The position numbers were made by a program, and so were the translations under genes. Shown here piece after piece: positions 8,286 to 21,200 of a stretch of DNA of 64,000 bases. This DNA comes from an uncultured Rhodospirillales bacterium (GTDB taxonomy: Bacteria; Pseudomonadota; Alphaproteobacteria; Acetobacterales; Acetobacteraceae). The stretch covers positions 62,001 to 126,000 of the forward strand of contig CAILMF010000036.1 of the NCBI GenBank assembly GCA_903835235.1, given 5' to 3'. How positions within the stretch are numbered: the stretch's first letter is position 1; each line of letters begins with the position of its first letter. Below the pieces are notes generated by a model. It saw only the letters and a list, made by a program, of their open reading frames with translations, did not search any database and was not told where the DNA came from.

Positions 8286-8999
8286 ATGCAGCAGGGTATC
8301 GCGGCGCGGGTGGCAGCGCAGGACTGGGCGGCGCTGGCGGCCACGCTGGACGCCCATGGCGCCGCCGCCACCGGGCCGCTGCTGACACCCGATGAATGCC
8401 AGGGCCTGCGCGCCCTGTGGCCGGAGGCGGCGGGCTTCCGCAGCCACGTCATCATGGCGCGGCATGGCTTTGGCCGAGGCGAGTACCAGTACTTCGCCCA
8501 TCCGCTGCCGCCCGCGGTCGCCGCGCTGCGCCAGGCGCTGTATCCGCGGCTGGCGGTTCTGGCCAATGCCTGGGCCGCTGCCTTCGGCGAAAGTCGGCGC
8601 TTTCCGGCGGAACACGACGCCTTCCTGGCCACCTGCCACGCCGCCGGCCAGCTGAAGCCGACGCCGCTGCTGCTGCGCTACGGCCCGGGCGACTGGAACG
8701 CGCTGCACCAGGACCTGTACGGCGAACAGGTATTCCCGCTGCAGGTCGCGATCCTGCTGTCGGAACCCGGCCGCGAGTTCCAGGGCGGCGAGTTCGTGCT
8801 GACCGAACAGCGCCCGCGCATGCAGTCGCGCGCCGAGGTGGTGCCGCTGCGCCAGGGCCAGGGCGTGGTCTTCGCGGTCAACCGCCGCCCGGTGCCCGGC
8901 GCGCGCGGCACCTACGGCGTCACGCTGCGCCACGGCGTCAGCCGCCTGCATGCAGGCGAGCGCTTCACGCTGGGCATCATCTTCCACGACGCCGCGTGA
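8286..8999 (+). CDS. 2OG-Fe(II) oxygenase of the damaged-DNA (PF09859-like) family
   Basis: A 237-residue protein matching the family annotated as oxygenases acting on damaged DNA (COG3826 type). Iron ligands are H141 and D143 (ALHQDLYGE) and H216 (LRHGVSRL). The signature VFPLQVAILLSEPG...GGEFVLTEQRPRMQSRAEVVPL is intact, and FTLGIIFHDAA closes the fold. GGAACGGAGG sits 5-14 bases ahead of the ATG. The family is usually 220-250 residues, so the length is normal. It stands alone between an anti-sigma gene and the giant repeat gene. An unusual inverted repeat overlaps its leader. The DNA-repair role comes from family annotation and is not shown by anything here. Confidence 0.9.
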   Translation: MQQGIAARVAAQDWAALAATLDAHGAAATGPLLTPDECQGLRALWPEAAGFRSHVIMARHGFGRGEYQYFAHPLPPAVAALRQALYPRLAVLANAWAAAFGESRRFPAEHDAFLATCHAAGQLKPTPLLLRYGPGDWNALHQDLYGEQVFPLQVAILLSEPGREFQGGEFVLTEQRPRMQSRAEVVPLRQGQGVVFAVNRRPVPGARGTYGVTLRHGVSRLHAGERFTLGIIFHDAA

Positions 9000-9045
9000 A
9001 GCGGCATCGCCGCCGGCCGCGCATCGTGGCGCAGCCGGCGGCGAA

Positions 9046-9176
9046 CTGGCGTGTTCGGGAAAACACCCGCCAGGGTCTTGAACGTGGTTCGCAACTTGTC
9101 GCCGCCGGCCCAGGCGGCCAGGAGTGAACCGCAGGGGCCGGCGACGAGCTGGTGTGTTCGGGAGTCTCACACCAGG
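9046..9176. ncRNA. Pair of related stem-loops with conserved TGTTCGGGA loop
   Basis: The 297-bp gap between the oxygenase and the giant gene holds two hairpins 104 bp apart. The first is CTGGCG (9046-9051)/CGCCAG (9068-9073). The second is CTGGTGTG (9150-9157)/CACACCAG (9169-9176). Both have TGTTCGGGA at the loop side and are preceded by GCCGGCG(G/A)CGA. One stem pair differs in a compensated way (C-G against T-A), which suggests the structure matters. Strand and function are unknown; an RNA element or mobile palindrome is possible. Confidence 0.4.
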
Positions 9177-9222
9177 AGGGATTGCCGCGGGCCGCGAGGC
9201 CCAAGGCGAGGGCGGTCCTGGG

Positions 9223-9248
9223 GCATGATCCATCCGGATGGATCATGC
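9223..9248 (-). terminator. Perfect 26-bp palindrome downstream of the giant gene
   Basis: GCATGATCCATCC followed directly by its own reverse complement, with no spacer. It lies about 50 bp past the stop of the giant leftward gene, so it may terminate it. A second hairpin, CTGATCC (9269-9275)/GGATCAG (9287-9293), sits between it and the stop. Neither has a clear T tract. An operator role is the alternative. Confidence 0.45.
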
Positions 9249-9296
9249 TCCAGCGTTGTGTCGAGCGGCTGATCCGCCGCCTGTATGGATCAGGCG

Positions 9297-12200
9297 TTAC
9301 ACCAGATGCCAGCCGCTGCCGGCATTGCCCAGGCTGGCGGAGCTGGTGACGTGCAGGCCTTCCACCATCATCGCCCAGACGTCGCCGGCATTGTCGGTCA
9401 GCACCAGGTCGGCCTTGCGGTCGCCGTTGAGATCCTCGATCTCATTGACCCGCCAGGCGCTGCCGGGATTGCCCAGGCTGCCCTGAGCAGTGATGCCGAA
9501 GCCGTTCATCTGCCACTCGTACAGCTCACCGGTGCCGGTGTTCTGCCAGAGGATGTCGGCCTTGGCGTCGGCGTTGAAGTCACCGGTGCCGATGATCTGC
9601 CAGTCGCCGCTGGCATTGCCGACGCTGCCCTGGGCCAGGATCGCGCCACCGTTCATCTGCCAGACATAGACGTCGCCGGTGTTGCTGTTCTGCCAGAGCA
9701 GATCGGACTTGCCGTCGCCGTTGAAGTCGCCGGTGGTGCGCACCTGCCAATCCATGCTGATGGTGCCGAAGTCGTGGCCGGCCAGCAGCGAGGTGCCGTT
9801 CATCTCCCAGCTGTACAGCGCGCCATCGGCGTTGCGCCAGAGGATGTCGGCCTTGTGGTCGCCATTGAAGTCGGCGATCGAGTTGATCTGCCAGGTGCCG
9901 CCGGGGTTGGCGATGTCGCCGCCGCCGACATGGGCGGTGCCGTTCATCTGCCACAGGTAGTAGGCGCCACTGGTGTTCTGCCAGAGGATGTCGGCGCCGG
10001 CGTCACCGTTGAAGTCAGCGGTGCCGACGATGTGCCAATCCGTGCTGGCCCAGCCCGAGACGCCCTGGGCGGCGACCACGGTGCCGTTCATCTGCCACTG
10101 GTACAGCGTCCCGTCGTCGTTATGGAACAGCAGGTCGCCCTTGCCGTCGCCATTGAAGTCGGGGTCGTTGGCCAGCGAGGCGACGAAGCTGTTGGTCGCC
10201 AGTGTCAGCACACCGTCGCTGAACTGCACCTTCTCGACATCGTGCAGCAGGTCCACGCCCACCGGCTTGATGATCTCCCAGTCGCCATTGGCCAGGTGCG
10301 TCCAGCTCGCGGAGCCATGGGTGAAGGAGTAGATCACCTTGTCGGTGCCTGCGCCGCCATCCATGCTGTCGCTGCCGGTGACGCCGTAGAAGGTGTCGTC
10401 GCCGCCATTGCCCTTCAACGTGTTGCCGGTGCCGTCATTGCCGTAGAACACGTCGGCCGCGGCGCCCCCGACCATGAAGTCGTTGCCGCCCTTGCCCATG
10501 AAGGTGGTGGCGCTGTCGGAGCCGACCACGATGTCGTCACCCTGCGCACCGTAGAAGGTGGTGACGGTGCTGCCGAGCACCACCGGCACCAGCGGGCTGA
10601 TGTGGTCGATGGCACCCGGCGCCACGCTGCTTTCGGCGTGGTAGTTGATGCCGGTGATCGGGCCGTTGCCGGGCTGCCAACCGTTCAGCACCAGCGCCTG
10701 GTTCGGGCCGAAGTAGATCACGCCCATGCCGTTGACCGTGCCGATGGCGGTGGGGCCGGCAAAGCCCCAGACCTCGATGCGGTCGCCGGAAGCGGGGTTG
10801 AAGTTCTCGATCTTCTGCACGCCGTCGCCGGCCTGGTAGATGATGATGGTGTTGGCGCCGGTGCCGTTGACGGTATCGCCGACCACCAGGTTGGAGAACT
10901 GCCCCGCGCTGTAGGTGATGGTGCCGTCATTGGTGCCGCCGGCCATCAGCACGCCATTCGCCCCGGCGTGCAGGTAGTCGTTGCCGGCGCCGCCGTAGAT
11001 GGTGCCGTTGGAGTGGTTGAACTCCAGGTTGTCACCGCCCTTGCCGCCGATCATCAGGTCGCCGCCGAGGTTGGCGAGGAAGCCGGCGCCGGACCCCAGG
11101 CCCTGCGCCGAGTTGGCGCCGAGGCCCTGGGCCGAGATGGCGCCGCAGCCGCCGATGATGATGTCGTTGCCGCTGGTGCCCTCGATGTTCGCACCGCCCT
11201 GGCCGCCCATCATGATGGAGCCGCCATTCGGCCCACCATTCAGGGAGGAGTAGCCGGTGCCACCGATGAGGATGGACCCGCCGGCATTGGCGTTGGCGGT
11301 CAGGCCGCCATTGCCGCCGACGATGTAGCTCCCCGCCGCGTTCAGGTTGACGTTGGCGCCGCCCTGGAACTCGACATGGACAGGGGTGGAGAAGGTGTAG
11401 CTGCCACCCGGCAGGCTCATCACCGGCGCATCGGCGATGGTGCCGGTGACGTGGTTGAAGCCGCCATCCACCTCGCTGATGGTCTGGCCGGAGAGCACCA
11501 CGAAGCTGTCGGTCAGCCCCGTTGCCGGCTTGGCGTCGCTGCCGTCATGCAGCCAGCCGCTGTGCTGGGGGATCAGCACCAGGCCGGTGGGGGAGACGAA
11601 CTGCACCTTGTAGGTGCCGGGCGCCACGCCATCGATCTGGTAGTTGCCCTGCGCATCCGTGGTGGTGGTGCCGACCACGGTGCCCGCGGCGTTGACCAGG
11701 TTCACCGTGACCCCGGCGAAGACCGCGCCGGGCAGCTTGTCGGCGCAGATGCCGGGCGGCATCGCTTCGAAGGCCGTGCCCTTCACATGGCCGGGGATGT
11801 AGAGCCCGGCGTCATGCGTCAGGTCGGTCACGCCGGACTTGATGGCGAAGCTGGGGCCGATGCCGGTCGCCTGGTTCGCATCGCTGTCGGTGGCGGGCGC
11901 ACCCTGGTTCTGCAGGGTGAACTCGTAGCCGACCGGCTTGCCGAACACCTCATGATAGGTGCCGGGCGGCAGGCCGGTGAACAGGTATTGGCCAGCGGCA
12001 TCGGTGGTGGCGGTGTAGGTTGCGCCTGTGCCTTCGTTCACCAGGGTCACGGTGACGCCGGCCAGGCCGACTTCGCCGAGGTCCTGCTGGCCGTCGCCAT
12101 CGGTGTCCACCCAGGCGCGGTCGCCGATGGTGACGGGGCGCCAGAGCCCCGCATCCACCGTGCTGTCATTGTCGCCGGAGACGTAGGTCTTCGTGGGCGT

Positions 12201-15200
12201 GATGCCCGTGCCGGTGTTGGCGTCGCTGTCCTGGGCGTCGTTGCCCTGGTCCGGCGTGGTAAAGAAGAAGCCGGCCGGCGGCACCACCTGCACATGGTAC
12301 TGGCCCGGCGGCAGGTTGCCGAAGCTGTAGAGGCCGTTGCTGTCCGTCGTCGTGGTGGTGAGGACGGTGTTGCTGGCATCCAGCAGCTTGACGGTCACGC
12401 CCGCCAGGTTGGTGTCGCCGGCGTCCTGCTTGCCGTCGCCGTTCTGGTCCTCGAACACGCGGTCACCGATGGTGACCGGGCGGAAGGCGCCGACGTCGTG
12501 CGTCAGGTCGGTGCCGCCGCTGTGCATGACGAAGACCGGGCCGGTGCCGGTGGTCTGCTGGAAGCCGCTGCTGTCGCTGTCGGTTGCCGGCGTACCCTGG
12601 CCGGACTTCGTCAGCTCGAAGCCGAGCGGCGCGTTGAAGCTCTCGAAGTAGCTGCCCGGCGGCACGGTGAAGAGGTAGCTGCCATCCGGCGCCGTGATGG
12701 CGGTGGCCACCAGGGCACCGGTGACGTTGTTGTACAGCTTCACCGTCATGCCGGCCAACGGCTGGTCGCCGGCGTCCTGGATGCCGTTGCCGTTGTAGTC
12801 CTCGAAGGCGTAGTCGCCGATCTTCACCGGAATATACATGCCGGCGTCGTGGGTGTTGTCGGTCTGGTCCGAGATCACCGTGATGGTCGGCCCGAAGCCG
12901 GTGCCCGGGTTGGCGTCGCTGTCCGTCGCCGCCGTGCCCTGGCCGGTCTGGGTCAGCACGTAGTTCGCCGGGGTGACGAACTGCTCGTGGTAGTCGCCCG
13001 GCAGCAGGCCACTGAAGTGGTAGCTGCCATCCGGCGCCGTGGTGGTGGTGCCGACCAGCGTGTTGGTGCTGTCGTACAGCTTCACCGTCACCCCGCCCAG
13101 CGCGGTGTCGCCGGCGTCCTGCACGCCGTTGCCGTTGTCGTCGATGAAGACGTAGTCGCCGATCGTGGCCGGCTTGTAGAAGCCGCTGTCGATCGTGCCG
13201 TCGTGGTCACCGGAGACATAGGTGTGCACGGGCGCCTTGCCGGTGGCGACATTGGCGTCGCTGTCCGACACATCGGCGCCGCGGTCCGGCGGCGTTACCA
13301 GGTAGCCCGAGGGGGCGACGAACTGCACCTGGTAGGCGCCAGGCGCCAGGCCGGTGAAGCTGTAGGCACCCAGGGCATCCGTGGTGGTGGTCGCCAGCAG
13401 GTGGTTCGCACCGTCCAGCAGCTTCACGGTCACGCCGGCCAGGGCGGGTTCGCCGCTGTCCTGCTGGCCATTCCCGTTCACGTCCACCCAGGTGTAGTCG
13501 CCGATGCTGACCGGCTTGTAGAGGCCCACATCATGCGTGTTGTCGGTCTGGCCGGACAGGATGCTGAAGCCCGGCGCCACGCCCGTTGCCGGGTTGGCGT
13601 CGCTGTCGGTGGCGGGCGTGCCCTGGCCGTTCGGCGTGAAGACGTAGCCGGACGGGTTGGTGAAGACCTCGTGGTAGGAACCCGGCGGCAGCTGGGTGAA
13701 GTGGTAGCTGCCATCGGCCGCCGTGGTGGTGGTGGCGACCACCGTGTTGGTGGTGTCGTTCACCAGCTGCACGGTCACGCCGGCCACGCCGTTGTCGCCA
13801 ACGTCCTGGATGCCGTTGCCGTTCATGTCCTCGAAGGCGACGTCGCCGATGGTCACCGGCTGGTACAGGCCGGCGTCATGGGTCAGGTCGTTGGTGCCGC
13901 TGGTCAGGGTGATGACCTGGCCGTAGCCGGTGGTCGGGTTGGCGTCGCTGTCGGTGGCCGCCGTGCCCTGGCCGGTCTGGGTGAACTCATACCCCGCCGG
14001 CTTGACGAACTGTTCCTGGTACTGGCCGGGGGCCAGGTTGCTGAACAGGTAGCTGCCATCCGGCGCCGTGGTGGTCTGGGTGATGAAGTGGCCGGCGCCG
14101 TCGAACAGCTTGACCACGATGTTGCCGAGCGGCGTATCCGCGCCGTCCTGCACGCCGTTGCCGTTCTGGTCGACGAAGACGAAGTTGCCGAGCGAGCTGG
14201 GCTTCCACAGCCCGGCATCCACCGAGGTATCCACGTCCCCGGTCTGGTAGGTCTTCAGCGGGCTCAGCCCGGTGGTGATGTTGGCGTCGCTGTCCACCGT
14301 GTCGCCGGCGTTGTCCGGCGTGGTGAAGGTGTAGCCGGCGGGCGGCACGAACTGCACCTGGTAGGTGCCGGGCACCACGTTGAGGAAGGTGTAGTTGCCG
14401 TTGCCGTCGGTGGTCTGCGTCGCCACCACGTTGCCCAGGTTGTCCACCAGCTTGACGGTGACGTTGGCAATCCCGGTCTCGCCGAGATCCTGCGCGCCGT
14501 TGCCGTTGGTGTCGGTCCAGACCCGGTCACCGATGGTCACCGGCTGGTAGAAGCCGGCGTCATGGGTGATGTCGTTCTGGCCGCTGGCCAGGGAGATGTT
14601 GGGGCCAGCGCCGGTCGCGGTGGTGAAGCCGTTGGCGTCGCTGTCGGTGCCCGCGGTGCCGGCGCCGGTGCGGGTCAGCACGTAGGTGCTGCCGGTCGGG
14701 GCGGTGAACACCTCATGGTAGGTGCCCGGGCGCAGGTTGGTGAAGGCGTAGCTGCCATCGGCCGCGGTGTTGACGCTGCCGACCAGGGTGTTGGCGGCGT
14801 CGAACAGGTCCACCTTCACATTGGCCAGGTTGGCTTCGCCGCTGTCCTGGATGCCGTTGGCGTTGGCGTCCACCCAGGCACGGTCGCCCAAGGCAGCCGG
14901 GAGGTAGAAGCCGGCGTCGATCGAGGTATCGGCGTCGCCGGAGACGTAGGTGTGGGCGGGCGCCTTGCCGGTGGTGGGGTTGGCGTCGCTGTCCACCAGG
15001 TCACCGCCCTGGTCGGCCGGGGTGGTGGTGTAGCCGGCGGGGGTGACGAACTGCACCTGGTAGGTTGCCGGCTTCAGCCCGCTGAAGCCATAGATGCCGT
15101 TGCTGTCGGTGGTGGTGGTCGAGACCACGTTGCCCAGGCCGTCCAGCAGCTTCACCGTCACGTTCGCCAGGCCGCTTTCGCCCAGGTCCTGCAGGCCGTT

Positions 15201-18200
15201 GCCGTTGGTATCGACGAACGCGCGGTCACCGATGGAGACCGGGGCGTACATGCCGGCATCCACGGTGTTGTCGGTCTGGCCGCCGGCCAGGGTGTAGCTG
15301 CCGGTCACGCCGCTGGTGGTGTCGGCATCGCTGTCGCTGGCGTCCGCACCGCTGTCCTTCGTGGTCAGTGCCAGGCCGCCCGAGGTGACGAACTGCACCT
15401 TGTAGGAACCAGGCACCAGGCCGGTGAAGTGGTAAAGGCCGCTGGCATCCGTGGTGGTGGTGTTCAGCACCGCGTTGCTGCCGTCCAGCAGCTTCACGGT
15501 CACACCGGAGATACCGTTCTCACCGATGTCCTGCTGGCCATTGCCGTTGGCGTCCAGCCAGACCCGGTCGCCGATGGCGGCGGCCTGGTAGAAGCCTGCA
15601 TCCACCGTGCTGTCGTTGTCGCCGGAGACGTAGGTGTGCAGGGGCGACAGGCCGCCGCTGGCGTCGCTGTCGGTGGTGTCGTTGCCGCCCTGGTCGGCCG
15701 GGCTGGCGGTGTAGGTCGCCGGCGTGACGAACTGCACCTTGTAGTCGCCGGGCGCCAGGTCGGTGAAGTGGTACAGGCCGTTGCTGTCGGTGGTGGTGGT
15801 GGCGACCACCGTACCGGCGCCGTCCAGCAGCTTCACGGTGGCGCCGCTGATGCCGGTCTCGCCGATATCCTGCACGCCGTCGGCGTCGGCGTCGTTGAAC
15901 ACCTTATCGCCGATGGTGATGGGGGCGTAGAAGCCGACATCGTGGGTGATGTCGTTCTGGCCGCTCACCAGGTTGATGGTCGGCCCGCTGCCGGAGGCAG
16001 TGCCGACGCCCGAGCTGTCGTTGTCGGTCGCCGCGGTGCCCGCGCCGGCCTTGGTGATCACGTAGCCGGACGGCGCCGTGAAGGTCTCGTGGTAGGTGCC
16101 CGGGCGCAGGCCGGTGAAGCTGTAGGCGCCGTTCACATCCGTGGTGGCGGTGCCGACCAGGTTGTTGCCGGCGTCGAACAGGCGGACCACGGCGCCCTGG
16201 AGATTGGCTTCGCCGCCGTCCTGGATGCCGTTGCCGTTGGCATCCACCCAGGCACGGTCGCCGAGCGAGGCCGGGATGTAGAAGCCGGCGTCGATGCTGT
16301 TGTCCACGTCGCCGGAGACGTAGGTGCGGGTCGGCGTGATGCCGGTGGAGACGTTGGCGTCGCTGTCCACCAGGTCACCGCCCTGGTCGGCCGGGGTGAT
16401 GGTGTAGCCGGCGGGGGTGACGAACTGCACGTGGTACTGGCCGGGGGCCAGGCCGGTGAAGCTGTAGGCGCCGCTGCCATTGGTGGTGGTGGTGGCGACC
16501 ACCGCGTTGGCACCGTCCAGCAGCTTCACGGTCACGCCCGGCAGCGGGCTCTCGCCCGGGGTCTGCAGGCCGTCGCCATTGGCGTCCACGAAGGCGTAGT
16601 CGCCGATGGTGATCGGCTGGTACAGGCCGATGTCGTGGGTGTTGTCGGTCTGGCCGTTGGTCAGCGTGAAGGTCGCGCCGTCGCCGGTGGCGGGGTTGGG
16701 GTCGCTGTCGGTGGCCGCCGTGCCCTGGCCGGGCTGGGTGATCACCCAGCCGGCGGGGGCGATGAAGTGCTCGTGGTAGCTGCCCGGCACCAGGTTGGTG
16801 AAGTGGTAGCTGCCATCCGGCGCCGTGGTGGCGGTGCCGACGATGGCATTGGTGCTGTCCAGCAGCTGGACCGTGACGCCGCCGACGCCGGCCTCGCCGC
16901 TGTCCTGGATGCCGTTGCCGTTGGCATCGACGAAGGCCTTGTCGCCGACCGCGGCGGCAACCACCGTCACGCTCTGCTGGCTGGTGCCGCCGGGCACCGG
17001 GGTGTTGGGGTTGACGCCGTAGGGGTTGGCGCCGTCCGTGCCGCTGACGGTGGCGGTGTTGGTCAGCACATCCGCCGGGCTGGCGCCGGCGCCGACCTTG
17101 GCCACCACCTGCACGACCACCTTGTCGCCAACGTTCACCACGTTGTCGCCGGCATTGTCGATGGTGCCGAAGTCGAAGCTGATGGTGCTGCCGCTGACGG
17201 TGCCGGCATCGCCGACCGCCAGGCTGCTGCCGCTGATCGAGGCACCGATCGACAGCACCTTCGAGGAGACGTAGGTCAGGTTGGCGGGCAGCGCGTCGCT
17301 GACCACCAGGTGCTGGCCGCCTTCACCCACGGTGGCGGTGATGCTGTAGGTGACGGTCTCACCGAAGGCGACGTTGGTGCCGGTGGTGTAGGTGTTGTCC
17401 GTGCCGGTGATGGTCTTCACCACGCTGTCGGACAGCGCGACATGCACGGTGGCGTCGTCGCTGCCGTTCAACTCGCGGCCTTCGGTCGGGTCCTGCACCG
17501 GGCTGGAGGAGTGGTATTCCAGCGTGGCGGTGTTGGTGATGTTCTGGCCGTTGACCACGTCGTCCAGCAGGCGGGCCTGGTAGGTCACCGTAATGGTGCC
17601 GGCGCCCAGATTGTACTGGTCCAGGTGCAGGTTGACCTTGCCGCCGGCGGTGCTGAGCGTGCCCGCCGTGGTGGTGGCGCTGCCGGCCACCATCTGCAGG
17701 CCCGGCGCCAGCAGGTCCACCAGGTTCACGTCATAGGCGTTGCTGTGGCTGTCCGCGGCATGGCTGATGGTGATGGTGTAGGTCGCCACGTCGCCGGCAT
17801 CGCCGCTGGTGAAGGGCGTGGACTTGTCCACCAGCAGGTGCGGCTGGACGAAGTCGGCATCGGCATGGGCCGAGGTGCTGGTGTTGTCCGTGGTGACCGT
17901 GACGTCGTTGACCAGCACGTCGCCCGGCTCATTGGCCGCCACGTCCACCGCCTTGGCCTGCAGGCGGATGACGATCTGGTCCTTCGCGTTGCTGACATTG
18001 TCCCACTGGTTGTGGACAGTGCCGAAGTCGACCACCAGCCGGTCCGTGGTGCCGTTGGCATTGCTGTCGGAGACGGTGATGGTCGGGCCGCTGCCGACCG
18101 TCAGGTTGGCGCCGACCGAGACCACCTGGGCGGAGCCGGCCACGTATTGCAGCTGGCCGCTGGCGGTGCCGCTGGCCAGGATGTCGGCCAGCAGGTCCGT

Positions 18201-21200
18201 CACCTTCAGGTGCGGGCTGTCGCCTTCCGGCAGGGTGATGGTGATGTCGTAGGTGGCGACCTCGCCCGGCTTCAGGTCCGGGTTGCCGGCGTTGTACTGG
18301 CTGCTGCCGGTGTCGCTGTAGCTGGTGGCGCTGATCACCTTGGTGACCGTCGGCGCGGCGATGTGGAAATCCGCATCGTCGGAGTTGGTGTAGGTCCGCT
18401 CGTTGACGTCCGTGCCCGGCAGGCTGCTGGCGGTGGAGGTCGCGGTGTTCGGCACGTCGGCGCCGACCTTGGCCACGTCCGTCACCTTGGCCTGGAAGGT
18501 CAGGGTGATGTGCTGGCCGGGGTCGAGCTGGGCCGCGGTGACCTTGATGCCCGTGTCCGTCGCGCCATTGCCGGTGACGATGGTGGCGGCGGCGGAGCCG
18601 GCCGAGATGGCCAGCGTGCCGTGCTGGAACTGCGCGTTCGGCGGCAGGTTGGCCAGCAGGTCGTCGATGCTGACATCGAAGGCCGGCGCGTTGTAGCCCG
18701 GCTGGTTGTTGGCCAGCGTGATGGTGTAGGTGACGATGTCGCCGGCATCGGCGGTGGAGACATTGACCGACTTGTCGAGCGAGAGGTGCGGCTCCACCAC
18801 GTCCACGTCGGCGGTGTCGGAGTAGGACAGCCGGTTGGCCGGGTTGGCCGCGTCCTCGGCGCTGATGGTGGCGGTGTTGGTCAGCACGTCGCCGGCAGTG
18901 TTGCTGGCGGCGTTGGTCAGCACGCCGACCACGGTGACAACCACCTGGTCCTTGTGGTCGCCGGTGACGTTGTCGGTGGTGTTGGTGACGTTGCCGAAGT
19001 CGAAGTGCAGCTTGTCGGCCACACCGTCCGCATTGGTGTCGCTGAGCGTCGCCGTCTGGCCGACCGCCAGGCTGGCATTGCCGTGCAGGTTGGCACCCAC
19101 GGTGGTGACGGTGGCCGAGATCGCCTTGATCTGGCCATTGCCGGTGGGGAGCAGGTCGTCCAGCCACACCGACTTGGAGGTGCCTTCCGGCAGCGTCACG
19201 GTGATGGTGTAGGTGACGGTCTCGCCAATGGCCAGGTCGGCGTTGCTGTTGCTGCCCTGGCTGGTCCCGGTCGCGCTCAGGCTGGTGGCGGTGACGACCT
19301 TGTCGATGACCGGCGAGATCGAGACGCTGGCGGTATCCGTGTCGGGCAGGTTGTCATAGGGCGCGCGGTTGATGCCGCCTTCCTGCGCCGCGTAGTTCAC
19401 GATGGTCGCGGTGTTGACGATGGCCGCGTTCGGCACCTGCACGCTGTTCACCAGGTGCGCGTCGTAGGTGATGACGACCACGTTCTTCGCGCTGGTCGGG
19501 TTGTAGGTGCCCATGCAGCCCTGGATCAGGCTGGCATCGTCCAGCATCAGGCCGCCCGCGGGGTCGAACAGGCCGCTGCCCACCAGGTGGAACGGCACCG
19601 AGGTGCCATCACCGAAGGTGACGTGCAGGTTCAGCCCGCCGGCCGGGATCTCGAAGCCAGCCGGCAGCGTGTCGCGCACCAGCGTGTCGAAGGCGCCCTT
19701 CCAGCCCTGGCCCTTGTTCTCCAGGATGATGGCGAAGGAAACCGTGTCGCCGGCGTCGGCGTGGCTCAGGTTGGCGTTCACCGCCTGGGCGTCCAGGGCG
19801 TTGCTGTTCAGCGTGCCGGTGAAGCGGTTGCCGCTGCTGCCGGGGGCCGAGAAGCTGACGCCGGCCGGGCCGACCGCGCTGTCCAGCGCCGAGGTCGGGT
19901 TGTCGGAGCCGATGACGCCCTTGGTGATCTTCAGCCGCGGCTCGCCCAGCAGGAACTGGATGATCGCGTTGTCCTGGCTGACATCGTTGAAGGAGTTGGT
20001 CTCCGACGAGGTCACCTGGTTGGTCAGGTACAGCCCGTCGCCGAAGGGCGCGTCGGTGACGGCAATGGTGAACAGCAGGTCCAGGTGGGTGGTCGGGTAG
20101 CTGGCGTTCAGCACGTCGCCGAAGTTCAGCGTCAGGCTGTTGGAAACGCTGTCGATGGCGAGCGTCGGCGTCACGCCGGGCACGTTGGTGTGGAAGGTGT
20201 CGGTGCTGCCGAAGGCGATGTGCCCGGCCGCCGGGGTCGCGCCGCTCAGGCCATCCCAGTGGAAGGTATCGGCGCTGCCATCGGCATTGCTGTCGGCCAC
20301 CTTCAGCACGGGCAGCGGCAGGTAGTCGGCCAGCTTGACGCTGTGCGCGCTGGTCAGCGGCAGGTCCAGCGTCAGCCGGTAGGTGATCAGGTCGCCGGAC
20401 TGTACCAGCGACGGGTTGGCGAAGGTGGTGGTGCCCTTGGCGGTATCGCCGTTGACCGCGTAGATCGACTTGCCGACCTGGCTGACCGGCAGGGTCACGC
20501 CGGCGTGGCTGTCATCCTCGATGGGGTTCTGCGTGGTGTAGACGTTGCCGTCGTACAGCACGTCGTTGTTGATCGGGTCGCCCTGGTCGACATAGTCGTC
20601 GCCCGGGGTCGGGCCGGTGTACTTGGTGTCGATGCTGGTGTGGTAGGTGATGTGGACGGTGGCCTGGTTGTAGTTGGTGGCGTGGCTGGCGCCGCCCAGG
20701 CTGCCGCCATTGCCGTCCAGCGCCGTGCTCAGGCCGTGGTCGGCCAGCACCTTGGAGATGTCGAACTGGATCAGCGTCTGGCCGGCGCTGTCCTTGCCGG
20801 CCACGGTGTATTCCGCCGCGGTCAGGTCGGCATCCAGGATGGTGACGCCGCCCTGGCGGATGACGACGTGCGGGGTGAAGCCGGCGCCGAAGGTCTGGCC
20901 GTCGCCCAGCGTGTCCTTCATCACCAGGTGGTTGGCCTCGAAGTAGTTCGAGATCTGCCCATCCAGCACGTATTCCAGCACGCCATGCGGCTGCCAGTCC
21001 GGCACGGTGTTGCCGTCCATGTCGCCGCTGACCATGGCCACGTACTTCTGCACCGCAATAGACTTGGCGGTGATGGTGTTTTCCGGGCCGACCGGGTCGA
21101 TGGTGATGTGGGTGTTGGCGTCGCGGCCGTCGATCGGGTTCCAGTCGGCGTCCAGCTTGGCGTTGTCGTCCAGCTGGCGGAAGCTGCCGGTGGTCGGGCC

